Of a stretch of DNA of 64,000 bases, positions 25,761-34,612 are shown piece after piece (positions within the stretch are counted from its first letter, which is position 1; every line of letters starts with the position of its first letter). The notes beneath the pieces are model-generated. The model was not told the DNA's origin. It was given only the letters and a program-made list of their open reading frames with translations, and ran no database searches. Source of the stretch: Nostoc sp. C052 (GTDB taxonomy: Bacteria > Cyanobacteriota > Cyanobacteriia > Cyanobacteriales > Nostocaceae); NCBI RefSeq assembly GCF_013393905.1, contig NZ_CP040273.1, positions 124,001-188,000 on the forward strand, given 5' to 3'. A program made the translations under genes and the position numbers.

Positions 25761-27653
25761 ATGGCAAATATCATTGGAACCAACGGCAACGATACTCTAG
25801 TAGGTACTTACGAGTCCGACACGATTAAGGGTCTTGCAGGCAACGACACCATCACAAACTCCTTTGGCAAAGACACTTTGACTGGTGGAGGCGGCAATGA
25901 TAAATTTATTTTCAACTACGGTAGTAACGACACTAATATCATCACCGATTTTGGTGGCGTAGGTAAAGGAACAAACCCGCCAGCAGCAATCATTTCCGAA
26001 GTGGACACCCTAAAATTCCAAGAAGATGGCTTCACTGCCCAAAATTTGCTGCTGACCCAGAATGGCAGCAATCTGGAAATCACCTTTGAAGAAGTCAGTA
26101 GTGTCCCAGTTATTCTGCAAAACTTTGCTCTGGAAAACCTGGATAACCTCAGCTTATCGACAGGAGCCACTGTCAACTCCGGTAATATCCTGTTTTATGG
26201 GCAAACTAGCATCACGGATAGCTTTGATGTCTTCAATGCCAACTCCACCCAAAGCACTATCTTCAACTTGAACACAGTCACCTTCCTTAACGACCTGAAC
26301 AATAATGTTAACGGCTTTGACAACTCAGATGATGTAATCAATGGTCAGGGGGGTGATGACATCATTAAAGGCTTAAGTGGCAACGATATCCTCAGAGGTG
26401 GTGCGGGGAATGATACTCTCATCGGTGGTGCGGGGAATGACACCCTCAAGGATGGTGAAGGCAATAACTTCCTGTTTGGTGGTACTGGTAACGATCGCTT
26501 GAATGTTGATTATTCATCAGGGGATAACCTGCTCGATGGTGGCGATAGCAATGATTCTCTAAGTGCCGCTACCACTGAAGGCAATAACACCCTCAATGGT
26601 GGTGCTGATAATGATTACTTGAATGTTGATTATTCAACAGGCAATAACCTACTCAATGGTGACGATGGCAATGATTCTCTTGTCCTCTCTGGCTTCGATT
26701 ACTTCAGTTACTTTGGTGCCTCAGGCAATAATACTCTTAACGGTGGAGCTGGTACTGATTACTTGACTGCTAACTATTCAACAGGCAATAACTTACTCAA
26801 TGGTGGCGTTGGTAGCGATACTTTAGATGTTGAAGCTTCAAAAGGCGATAACCTACTCAATGGTGGCGATGGCAATGATTATTTATTCGCCTCTGGGAAT
26901 ACTACCAGATACGGCATTGTTCCCTCTTTAGGCGATAACACCCTCAACGGTGGTGCTGGTAACGATACCTTTAATATTAACTATTCAACAGGCAATAATC
27001 TACTCAATGGTGGCGATGACAATGATTCTCTCACAGCCTCCGGCTCCTTTGACTACTACGGAGGATTCTTCGCTGCCTCTGGAAAGAATACTCTCAACGG
27101 TGGCGCTGGTAACGATACCTTAAATGTTGACTATTCAACAGGCGATAACCTCCTCGATGGTGGCGCTGATGATGATAACTTGAGTACTGACGGTTCATCA
27201 GGCAATAATCTACTCAATGGTGGGGATGGTAATGATTCTCTTAGTGCCTCTGGTGCATTAGGCAAGAACACCCTTTATGGAGGGAATGGTAACGATATCC
27301 TCATAGGTGGCAACGCTAATGATACCCTTTATGGAGGGAATGGTATTGATACCTTTGCTTTCAATAGTTTCAATGAAGGTATTGATAGTCTTTATGACTT
27401 CAACGCCACTAATGAATTGATTGAGGTATCGGCTGCTGGTTTTGGTGGTGAGTTATCACCAGGTTCACTCTCAGCCGATCAGTTTACCATCGGAATATCT
27501 GCAACGACAAGCAATCAGCGATTTATCTATGACTCAAGTACAGGTGGACTGTATTTTGACCGAGATGGTAGTGCATCTGGGTTTACTCAGATAAAATTTG
27601 CACAGATTTTGGGTGGTGTTACACTAACCGAAAACAACTTTGTGGTTGTTTAA
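25761..27653 (+). CDS. RTX calcium-binding repeat protein (630 aa), tandem paralogue
   Basis: The same architecture as 22385-25246 but without the 79-residue modules: MANIIGTNGNDTLVG, a non-repeat domain with TNIITDFGGVGKGTN and FDNSDDVINGQGG, then about 20 SxGNNxLNGGxxND units, then the C-terminal DTFAFNSFNEGIDSLYDFNA ... RDGSASGF domain. It is predicted to be a type I secreted, calcium-stabilised beta-roll protein. Starts and ends of the two paralogues align closely, so the pair arose by gene duplication, followed by expansion of the first copy. A short CGGGC-ATTAC-CCG hairpin overlaps the stop region. Confidence 0.9.
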   Translation: MANIIGTNGNDTLVGTYESDTIKGLAGNDTITNSFGKDTLTGGGGNDKFIFNYGSNDTNIITDFGGVGKGTNPPAAIISEVDTLKFQEDGFTAQNLLLTQNGSNLEITFEEVSSVPVILQNFALENLDNLSLSTGATVNSGNILFYGQTSITDSFDVFNANSTQSTIFNLNTVTFLNDLNNNVNGFDNSDDVINGQGGDDIIKGLSGNDILRGGAGNDTLIGGAGNDTLKDGEGNNFLFGGTGNDRLNVDYSSGDNLLDGGDSNDSLSAATTEGNNTLNGGADNDYLNVDYSTGNNLLNGDDGNDSLVLSGFDYFSYFGASGNNTLNGGAGTDYLTANYSTGNNLLNGGVGSDTLDVEASKGDNLLNGGDGNDYLFASGNTTRYGIVPSLGDNTLNGGAGNDTFNINYSTGNNLLNGGDDNDSLTASGSFDYYGGFFAASGKNTLNGGAGNDTLNVDYSTGDNLLDGGADDDNLSTDGSSGNNLLNGGDGNDSLSASGALGKNTLYGGNGNDILIGGNANDTLYGGNGIDTFAFNSFNEGIDSLYDFNATNELIEVSAAGFGGELSPGSLSADQFTIGISATTSNQRFIYDSSTGGLYFDRDGSASGFTQIKFAQILGGVTLTENNFVVV

Positions 27654-27676
27654 TCGGGCATTACCCGCCCAACGCA

Positions 27677-28159
27677 GTGGCGGGAGCAATGCGAAAAAGT
27701 GAGATCGAAGGTGTAGATCAAGATTCCCTTGCATTGATGTTGATGTGGGGACAAGTAACGATCACTAATCAAACTCAGGGGCAGGTAGAACAGGGTAATC
27801 CCGCTTGGTTGTTGGTTGAAAACTCGGTTTCGGGTGTAGAAGTCAAAGCCGTTCATGAGGGTGAAAGTTCCGCCGCGCTTGTCCCTGATCCTGAAAAATG
27901 GTCGCATGATGCGATTGTTGCGAGGTCAAATGTGCGACCAGAACGTATGCAGAAACTCAAGATTGCGGGGAATTCGGGGCAGAATCCGGGGTTTGATTTC
28001 TTGCAAGAGTGTTGGAATGACGATCCGGCACTTGTGATAGTGATCAAGAAATTGCTGGTGAAGTTTCCGCAGTGGGGGGTTGCAGTTGTGGATGAGGTGT
28101 TGGTGGATTGGGGGGCTAGTGCGATCGCTGACTTTGAAAGAAGCGCTCCGAACCAGTAA
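27677..28159 (+). CDS. Detached C-terminal module of the 11760-type protein (160 aa)
   Basis: Residues 95-150 (RSNVRPERMQKLKIAGNSGQ, NPGFDFLQECWNDDPALVIV, KKLLVKFPQWGVAVVDEVLV) are close to the end of the 11760-13229 product. The region before them (QVEQGNPAWLLVENSVSGVE) matches fragments at 29964 and 31798. A GTG start at 27677 follows only 23 bases after the RTX stop. The frame is intact, so a protein could be made, but the N-terminal module is missing; I regard it as a possible solo gene or a remnant. In contrast to the two other copies it lacks the in-frame palindromic element. Confidence 0.5.
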   Translation: MAGAMRKSEIEGVDQDSLALMLMWGQVTITNQTQGQVEQGNPAWLLVENSVSGVEVKAVHEGESSAALVPDPEKWSHDAIVARSNVRPERMQKLKIAGNSGQNPGFDFLQECWNDDPALVIVIKKLLVKFPQWGVAVVDEVLVDWGASAIADFERSAPNQ

Positions 28160-28182
28160 TGGTGTTAAGTCACTAGAAATTG

Positions 28183-28395
28183 TAGAAAGTGGCTTCTTGT
28201 AAAGAAGGGATCAAACCGGAGGCATAGCAGGCTAAGTCTCGTGTAGTTGCTTGGTTTGAGTGGGCAAGGCGGCAGAGGATTGTGATTGCGATGTCGGGCG
28301 ATGTGGTGTACACGCCGGATGGTGAGGCTGTGGCGTTGCAGGAGATGATGCGGCGGTTTCCATCTGGAGTAAACGTGATGAAGATAAGCCCATAA
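28183..28395 (+). pseudogene. 3' fragment of an unidentified gene, with an in-frame stop
   Basis: After a TAG at 28225-28227, 55 codons read QAKSRVVAWFEWARRQRIVI, AMSGDVVYTPDGEAVALQEM and MRRFPSGVNVMKISP before TAA (28393-28395). The composition is clearly protein-like. The codons before the TAG (KVASCKEGIKPEA) continue the same frame for only 14 codons. Probably the tail of a plasmid gene; no family recognised. Confidence 0.45.
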
Positions 28396-28404
28396 ATTTA
28401 TTAT

Positions 28405-29430
28405 TTATTGCGGAGATACACGCCAAATCTTAATAGTGCCATCCTGCCCAGCACTAGCAAGTGTTTTGCCATCGGGATTGAAGGCGACAGAGGAAACTTG
28501 TTGTTTGTGTGCTGTAAAAGTGCTGATTTCTTTACCAGTAGTAGCATTCCACAATTTGACAGTGCCATCGCGACTACCGCTAGCTAGTAGTGTTCCATCT
28601 GGGCTAAAAGCAATAGTTCTGACTTCACCTTGATGACCAGTTAAAATATGAATAAGTTTACCATTATGAATATTCCACAGCTTAATCGCCTTATCCCGAA
28701 TGCCAGCAGCTAAAGTGTTTCCATTTAGGCTGATAGCGACAGCATTAATTGATGATTTCGCCTCGAAACTACCTGTTCGTTTACCAGTTTTGACATTCCA
28801 AGACTGGAGCAGAGAACCAGAACCACTTGTCGCAAATAAGGTCTGACCATCCGGGCTAAAGGTGGCTGGTTGAGTCTTGAAATTCTCAAATCCTTTTTGA
28901 TAAGCGTCGGGATCGTCCTTTATACGAATGATTTCTCCAGTACGCCAATTCCACAACCTGATGATAGAGCCGAGATCGAGATTACTAAGGAGAGTTTGTC
29001 CATCTGAGCTAAAGACTACACCAATTACTGGATCTGAGTGCTTGAGTGTACGGATGAGTTTTCCTGTTTGAACATCCCATAAATTTATGCTGCCGTCCTG
29101 AGAACCACTAGCGAGAATTTGACCATCCGGGCTAAAACTGACAGTCCAAGCTGGGACTGATAAAGTAAGAAACAGTTTACCAGTGTTAGGATTCCAAAGC
29201 TTTACATTAGCACCAGCACTAGCAAGAATTATTCCCACAGGGCTTGGAGAATACGCAACCGAATAACCTGAATCAGACTGTGTTGATAAAGTACGGACTA
29301 AGTGGTTATTTTTTGGCGACTGAGCAATTAAATCCTGAGTGTTAGGAGTCTGAGTAGTGCAACCGGAAACAGCAATAGTGATAACTGTCGGTGCTATTAG
29401 GTAATTCCACCAAATACGGTTGAGAGTCAT
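28405..29430 (-). CDS. WD40-repeat lipoprotein (341 aa)
   Basis: The N-terminus has a lipoprotein signal: basic residues, a hydrophobic stretch (residues 9-22) and the lipobox VSGC (Cys at about 24), so it should be exported and membrane anchored. Residues 40-341 contain about seven WD40 blades (SFSPDGQILASGSQDGSINL, AFSPDGTLLASGSRDGTVKL, AFNPDGKTLASAGQDGTIKI), enough for one closed beta-propeller, a protein-binding scaffold. It is transcribed away from the SnoaL-like gene. One of three intact WD40 proteins in the window. Confidence 0.88.
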   Translation of the reverse strand: MTLNRIWWNYLIAPTVITIAVSGCTTQTPNTQDLIAQSPKNNHLVRTLSTQSDSGYSVAYSPSPVGIILASAGANVKLWNPNTGKLFLTLSVPAWTVSFSPDGQILASGSQDGSINLWDVQTGKLIRTLKHSDPVIGVVFSSDGQTLLSNLDLGSIIRLWNWRTGEIIRIKDDPDAYQKGFENFKTQPATFSPDGQTLFATSGSGSLLQSWNVKTGKRTGSFEAKSSINAVAISLNGNTLAAGIRDKAIKLWNIHNGKLIHILTGHQGEVRTIAFSPDGTLLASGSRDGTVKLWNATTGKEISTFTAHKQQVSSVAFNPDGKTLASAGQDGTIKIWRVSPQ

Positions 29431-29574
29431 TATCGAGAATGCCTTCAGCTTGATATTTGACTCGACTGATTAAACTACACGCTGTTCCCGCTCAACGTTC
29501 CGCATTAAAGACAACGCTTAACTTTTGGGCAGTAAAGTCATATCGTTTTAGAAAACAAACTAGCCAGTCTACTC

Positions 29575-29934
29575 ATGGATGCACAGGTAATAAATTATCT
29601 CCAGCAAACACATACTGCTGTCTGGAATGAAAAAGACCGTACAACGCGTGATGCATTGATGCAAACCATCTATGCAGACGATATAAAAATGTATGACAAG
29701 GATTTTATCCTTACCGACATTAGCGCCGTTTCTGACTTTATCGACAAACTATTTGCGGACGATGCTGATTTCAATTTTGTGGCAACAAAACCGATGGAAA
29801 GTACGCAAAATGGGGCTCGATTATTCTGGGATATTCGGAGCGGTTCCCAGCCTAATGTCTTAACTGGCATGGATTTTTTTGTCATAGAAAATGGAAAAGT
29901 AGCCCATCTGTTTGTTTTTATGGATGCTCAATAA
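29575..29934 (+). CDS. SnoaL/NTF2-like family protein (119 aa)
   Basis: A compact alpha+beta fold of NTF2 length: helix VINYLQQTHTAVWNEKDRTT, then IYADDIKMYDKDF, SAVSDFIDKLFA and a C-terminal sheet RLFWDIRSGS, MDFFVIENGKVAHLFVFMD. These are the usual landmarks of SnoaL-like proteins (a hydrophobic pocket inside a curved sheet). Members are isomerases, hydrolases or ligand binders; the substrate here is unknown. A stand-alone gene divergent from the WD40 lipoprotein. Confidence 0.75.
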   Translation: MDAQVINYLQQTHTAVWNEKDRTTRDALMQTIYADDIKMYDKDFILTDISAVSDFIDKLFADDADFNFVATKPMESTQNGARLFWDIRSGSQPNVLTGMDFFVIENGKVAHLFVFMDAQ

Positions 29935-29963
29935 AGGGTTGCAGCAGCTAGCATAATTCCCAC

Positions 29964-30369
29964 TTGCTGGGGATATTAGAGCAAGTAGAAGAAAGTAATT
30001 CCGCAACTCTTGGAGACGCTGTGCGAACGTTGTTGGTTAAAAATTCAGTTTCAGGTGTAGAACTCAAAGCAGATCATGAGGATGAAACTTCCACCGCGCC
30101 TGTGCCAAATCCTGAAAAGTGGTCGCATGAGGCGATTGTTGCACGGTCAAATATGCGACCGGAACGTATGCAGAAACTCAAATTAGCCGAAAATTCGGGA
30201 CAGAATCCGGGTTTTGACTTCTTGCAAGAGTGCTGCGATGATCCCGCGAAAGCAGATTGTGATCAAGAAGCTGCTGGCGAAGCTTCCGCAGTGGGGGGTT
30301 GCGATCGTGGATGGGGTGTTGGTTGATAGTTCGGCATTATCTTATTGTCTGCTGTGGGTGCAATACTGA
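29964..30369 (+). pseudogene. Frameshifted C-terminal module of the 11760-type protein
   Basis: The frame from 29964 gives NSVSGVELKADHEDETSTAP, SNMRPERMQKLKLAENSGQN and PGFDFLQECCDDPA. At about 30246 the homologous reading moves to another frame and continues QIVIKKLLAKLPQWGVAIVD up to the TGA at 30367-30369. It carries the in-frame palindromic element (LGDAVRT) that the 27677 copy lacks. It has neither a good start nor the N-terminal module. Confidence 0.8.
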
Positions 30370-30470
30370 TGAGCGTTTCGACAGTTGTTGTTTCAATTAA
30401 TGCTATGTTGTTACGGTGCGTGCGTTTGTATGGCATTGTTAGGCCCAAGAAGGAATTCGTTTGAATGCGA

Positions 30471-31298
30471 TCAATTCGGATTCCGACGAATCCTGGCTAT
30501 CAAAGCGACGAATATATCCGGGCAAAATATTTTTAATAAGAGCGTAAAAGCACTTTTAATTCGCGTCTCATCTTGCCGGATAAGCTCCACGCGATAACAA
30601 TCCATTTCGGCGTTTTCGGATCGGTAGCTCTTGCTAAAATAATGGACAAGAAAGGGTGTTCTGATCGCAGCACGGTAGTCCGCAGCGAAATCTTTTCGGC
30701 ACAGAAAGAGCTTATTTGAACCAGCCGCAAAAGGAACAATGTCGGACTGTGTCTTTTCTCGCCACAGCGCATAGCCGGCAGTCACGTCAGGCCATTCAGC
30801 GCGACAAAAATCATCCAGAGCGATTACGCCGTCCCTTGCCAAGGTCTTTTCAGCCAAACGTAAGTCATTCTGTACAATCGAGTTCCAGTGTCCACCGTCC
30901 ACACTGAAAAATCGCACCGGACCTACTTGCTGAAGGATATAGTCATGAGAGACATCTTCCGACGAGCCTTTGAATACGCGAATTCGCAAGGGGTCAAGAT
31001 GAAACTTAGCCAAGTTTGCCTGAAATGAATTGAAGTCCCCTTTTCCAGAAAAATCCAAATTTTTGCTCTGATCATCGAAGATGTCGATACACAGCGCCGA
31101 TTCATCACCCCGCAGTGCCATACACAAAGGAATGAATGACTTGCCATGATGAACGCCTATCTCTACGCACCCACCTGCAATGCTTTGTTGGTCTTGAAAT
31201 TCCAATATTGAACCGATGATCTCGGCATCAACTCGTTGCAGCCAGCCATTTACGTCTTTCTTGTCATAACGAAGGTAATTCCAGAGTTTGTTGCCCAT
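30471..31298 (-). CDS. Class I SAM-dependent methyltransferase, CmcI/Methyltransf_24-like (275 aa)
   Basis: Motif I is GGCVEIGVHHGKSFIPL (about residues 42-58) and the acidic residue binding the SAM ribose is in ALCIDIFDDQ. Later come FFSVDGGHW (about 130) and LARDGVIALDDF, the hallmark of Methyltransf_24/CmcI-type enzymes that often decorate glycans or small molecules. The ATG at 31298 opens MGNKLWNYLRYDKKDVNGWL. Base composition is visibly more GC-rich than the flanking AT-rich DNA, suggesting later acquisition. The acceptor substrate is unknown. No glycan genes adjoin it. Confidence 0.8.
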   Translation of the reverse strand: MGNKLWNYLRYDKKDVNGWLQRVDAEIIGSILEFQDQQSIAGGCVEIGVHHGKSFIPLCMALRGDESALCIDIFDDQSKNLDFSGKGDFNSFQANLAKFHLDPLRIRVFKGSSEDVSHDYILQQVGPVRFFSVDGGHWNSIVQNDLRLAEKTLARDGVIALDDFCRAEWPDVTAGYALWREKTQSDIVPFAAGSNKLFLCRKDFAADYRAAIRTPFLVHYFSKSYRSENAEMDCYRVELIRQDETRIKSAFTLLLKIFCPDIFVALIARIRRNPN

Positions 31299-31679
31299 TG
31301 CAGAGTTCCAAATTAAGTGATTTTGTGATGTATAAGTCTAAGATTGCTTGGCCCTAACTATGTATTATTTTGTGGATTAAAGGATAAATACTGATACAGA
31401 GTAAATATCACATAAATTGTCAGATAAAAAATAATTAAGGATTATTTAAATCAGACGATAGCTCTAACTCTCACAAACGAATGGCACGCTTGAAAAGCGT
31501 AAAACCCTGGTATTCCTGGATGAAAGGGTGTAGGGAATTAAGAAGATGTTGAACTACTTGACGCACTCGCATTCAATTGTCTGGAACACACTCAGCCTAC
31601 ACCCTACCCCCAACAAGATAGCCCTCACGAGGTTTCACATGAGTCTTAGTGCCATTCCTCTCACAAACTCTAAACGTCA
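31299..31679. other. AT-rich intergenic stretch
   Basis: No gene is supported. The sequence includes the methyltransferase leader and a short stretch at 31596-31612 (CTACACCCTACCCCCA) that resembles 13869-13882 next to the intron remnant. A weak plus-strand ORF (31546-31743) overlaps a recognisable minus-strand gene fragment and is rejected. Confidence 0.3.
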
Positions 31680-31790
31680 AGCAGTCTCTACCAACAGCGA
31701 AGAAATGTTGGTGAATTGTATGAATTCTTGCCTATTCTTGTAGAACACATCAGCAACGAGGTGATTGAATACATCATAACCCCCACTGAA
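31680..31790 (-). pseudogene. Fragment paralogous to the 32062-32583 product
   Basis: On the minus strand the bases read SGGYDVFNHLVADVFYKNRQ and EFIQFTNISSLLVETA, aligning without gaps to KWGYDERNQLVADIFYDHGQ and EFIKFRNGKEILVDTA in the neighbouring gene. Both ends are abrupt: the left side joins unrelated AT-rich sequence, and the right side joins the 11760-type fragment at 31798. Confidence 0.75.
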
Positions 31791-31797
31791 AAACTCG

Positions 31798-32098
31798 CCC
31801 GTCGCCCAAAATGAATTTTCTCCAAGATCAGCGACAGCGATCGCAGAACAAACACCAAAGCTTGTAGAAGCAGGTAATCCCGCTTCTCTACGAGACGCTG
31901 TGCGAACGTTGATGACTGAAAATTCAGTTTCGGGTAGAGAAGTCAAAGCAAATCATGAGGGTGAAAGTTCTGCCGCACTTGTCCCTGCTCCTGAAAAATG
32001 ACCGCATGAGGCGATTATTGCTTCTGTCAAATATGCGACCGGATAATGCAGAAGGTGTAGCTCAAGATTCCCTTGCATTGATACTGCCAAGCGACGAA
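31798..32098 (+). pseudogene. Broken middle/C-terminal fragment of the 11760-type protein
   Basis: It starts PVAQNEFSPRSATAIAEQTP, followed by LVEAGNPASLRDAVRTLMTE and NSVSGREVKANHEGESSAAL, then EK and a TGA where the other copies have TGG (W). After the stop, degraded sequence resembling SNMRP and GV.QDSLALI (compare 27707-27740) runs to about 32098. It contains the palindromic element in frame (31883-31907). Confidence 0.8.
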
Positions 32099-32583
32099 TT
32101 ACTTTCTGAAAATGGGGACGCATAATCTGCGACTCGCTCCCATCCCCATTTATAAGCAGTGTCAACCAGAATTTCTTTACCATTTCGGAACTTAATAAAT
32201 TCCTGACCGTGGTCGTAAAATATGTCTGCAACCAGTTGATTACGCTCGTCGTAACCCCACTTATCCACTGCTGCCCTCCACCAGCGCTTTCCGGGTGAGA
32301 GCAACTGTTCAAGTTCTAAATACTCCGGTTTCCAGTGCTTGGTTCGCCATTGATTTGCCAGTGCCTCAATTAGTATCGCAGTTGGGTAGATAGGCTTCAG
32401 ATTTTCTTCGAGCCAGAGTATATAAATTATTGCACTCCTGAAGGCATCTTCTAAACCATAGCTACATACTTCTAGAGTTTCTTGGAGTTGCTCGTCATTA
32501 AAATTTACGCCGAGCGATTGCAGGGCTGGAGCGTACAAATCAAATAATTCTTGTTCTACTGAATCGGCAGACCAGAACCACAT
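32062..32583 (-). CDS. Hypothetical protein (173 aa), member of a small local family
   Basis: A soluble protein rich in tryptophan and aromatic residues: MWFWSADSVEQELFDLYAPA, helices to about residue 90, then the conserved block KWGYDERNQLVADIFYDHGQ, EFIKFRNGKEILVDTAYKWG, WERVADYASP. Fragments of that block occur at 31680-31790 and, interrupted by a MITE, at 21461-21607. Residues after ADYASP may be foreign, because the stop lies in sequence shared with the 11760-type debris. Function unknown. Confidence 0.6.
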   Translation of the reverse strand: MWFWSADSVEQELFDLYAPALQSLGVNFNDEQLQETLEVCSYGLEDAFRSAIIYILWLEENLKPIYPTAILIEALANQWRTKHWKPEYLELEQLLSPGKRWWRAAVDKWGYDERNQLVADIFYDHGQEFIKFRNGKEILVDTAYKWGWERVADYASPFSESNSSLGSINARES

Positions 32584-33061
32584 AAGAAAAAGAAAACTCC
32601 TGCTGGGCGGCTAAATAAAATTTAGCATTTAGCGTGGGAAGTTTTGATGTGAGGACAAGTAGCAATGTCTACGAAGGGCTATTCGGCGTCGCAAAACTTT
32701 GTCCACCTGAAATTTGAATAACTCAATCGCCTCATGATGCAAGCAGTTTGTAGGGTTGAGCAACTGTTAGGTTTGCACCTTGGAAGCTACTCAACCCAGT
32801 TTTATTTTCGGGTTCTTGCGTTACTTTTATGGAGAATTAATACTAAAGTGCCAGTTGAATAAACTTTTTAGTATAGAATCTGAATTTAGTGCTGTAGAAC
32901 CTAATTAATAGGTTGGAAGTTTACTGAGATGAAGTGAGTTATAGAAGAAGAAACTCAATCACTCAAAAGCTTTTGGAGAAAGTGATTTTGAGATTTTTGG
33001 AGAAACTGCTCAAGCAAATAAGCAAACCACCCGTACTAACCTAATTGAGAGAATTTGCTTT
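32584..33061 (+). promoter_or_regulatory. Upstream region of the glycine-rich repeat gene
   Basis: No gene is seen. The stretch 32880-33061 is AT-rich and ends before the ATG in GAGAGAATTTGCTTT, with GAGAG as a weak ribosome-binding site. Direct repeats GGAGAAA(G/C)TG are present (32972 and 32999). Confidence 0.35.
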
Positions 33062-34564
33062 ATGGCTAGACTTAGTATTCCATCGAATTTCATCGGTACC
33101 CTCGGTTCCGACGTTCTAATAGGAGAAGAGGTTAATGCCTCTCCAGCAATTGGTATCGATATTTTAACTGGAGGTTACATCCGTACACTTTCAGGAAAAG
33201 ACAAGCTGACTGGTATTGGTACTGGCGGCAACGGGAAGAATCAGTATGGCTTAGAGGGCAGCAATGGCACAGGTATTGTTAACGATGGCAGTCTAGATAC
33301 AGGTTGCCAAGAAGACGCGATCGCTGGTACAGGTAATGGCGGCAACGGCGGCAGCGGCCGCGATGTCGTCGGCGATATCGGTAACGGTGGTAAGGGCGGC
33401 GACGGCGGTACTGGAACTGGGATTGCCAACAATGGCAAACTGAATACAGGAAACGGAAACGACGCGATCACTGGCACAGGGAAGGGCGGCAATGGCGGTA
33501 TCGGCGGCCATGTTAGCAATACTGATTACGCCTTTGGCGGTGCTGGCGGCGATGGCGGCGACGGCGGTACTGGAACTGGGATTGCCAACAATGGCGAACT
33601 GAATACAGGAAACGGAAACGACGCGATCACTGGCACTGGTATTGGCGGCAACGGTGGCTATGGCGGCACCAGAGACAGCGACAAATACATTCCCCTCCTT
33701 GGCACCAACGGCGATGGTGGAACTGGAACAGGCATTGCTAACACTGGCAAACTGAATACAGGGGACGGAAACGACGTGATCACTGGCACGGGTAATGGCG
33801 GCAACAGCCCCAAAGGTGGGTTCGAGGGTGGCGGTGGTACTGGAACAGGCATTGCTAACACTGGCAAACTGAATACAGGGGATGGAAACGACGCGATTAC
33901 TGGCACGGGTAATGGGGGCTATGGCGGCTATGGCGGCTATGGGAGCGACGGTGATGCTGGGGGTGGTGCTGGGATCGGCATCTTTAACGTTAAAGATGCC
34001 ACCATCACTACAGGGACGGGCGAGGACACGATTACGGGTAATGGGAACAGTTCAGGAGCAACCGCCACCACCTATGGCATCTTCAACAATGGAGTCATTG
34101 ATACAGGAAACGGAAACGACACCATTATCGGACAGGCTACAACAACAAGTGATGGTGTTGTTGGCTACGGCGATAGTTCTGCCTACGGCATTTATGGAGA
34201 AGGAGTCATCAAGACTGGGGATGGTAATGACAAAATTATTGCCACCAGCATCATAGATGGGGTTCAACAGAAAGTCTCTATTGGTGGCGGGTTAAGTATT
34301 CAACTGGGTGCTGGGAATGACTACTTTAAAGGATTCGGTGTTGCGACTGTTGATGGTGGTAAAGGTTTTGACACTCTCGATCTGGGCGCTTTCAATCGCT
34401 CTGAACTGATCGTATCTGGTGTTAGTTCTGGCAATACCCTTGAAACTGCTGACATCAGTTTTAACAACAACGGCAACACCATTACCTTGTCTACCACTGG
34501 CTTTGAGAAATTTATCTTTGCAGATAGCTCTTTCTGCTACAGTACTTTGACCAACGGGGCATAG
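33062..34564 (+). CDS. Glycine-rich RTX-like repeat protein (500 aa)
   Basis: It is made of about 40-55-residue units in which a poly-Gly/Asn stretch (GNGGNGG, GGDGGTGTG) is followed by IANNGKLNTGNGNDAITGTG. The latter half contains GND-type RTX loops (TGDGNDKII, GAGNDYF) and ends with a C-terminal domain (residues 430-500, FNRSELIVSG ... FEKFIFADSS) like that of type I secreted proteins. No Sec signal is present. The repeats probably form a calcium-dependent solenoid with glycine-rich spacers; function on the cell surface or in the matrix is inferred. Confidence 0.75.
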   Translation: MARLSIPSNFIGTLGSDVLIGEEVNASPAIGIDILTGGYIRTLSGKDKLTGIGTGGNGKNQYGLEGSNGTGIVNDGSLDTGCQEDAIAGTGNGGNGGSGRDVVGDIGNGGKGGDGGTGTGIANNGKLNTGNGNDAITGTGKGGNGGIGGHVSNTDYAFGGAGGDGGDGGTGTGIANNGELNTGNGNDAITGTGIGGNGGYGGTRDSDKYIPLLGTNGDGGTGTGIANTGKLNTGDGNDVITGTGNGGNSPKGGFEGGGGTGTGIANTGKLNTGDGNDAITGTGNGGYGGYGGYGSDGDAGGGAGIGIFNVKDATITTGTGEDTITGNGNSSGATATTYGIFNNGVIDTGNGNDTIIGQATTTSDGVVGYGDSSAYGIYGEGVIKTGDGNDKIIATSIIDGVQQKVSIGGGLSIQLGAGNDYFKGFGVATVDGGKGFDTLDLGAFNRSELIVSGVSSGNTLETADISFNNNGNTITLSTTGFEKFIFADSSFCYSTLTNGA

Positions 34565-34612
34565 GTCAAATCAATTCCAAATTCCCTTCTTATCAATTCA
34601 AAATTACAAGAT

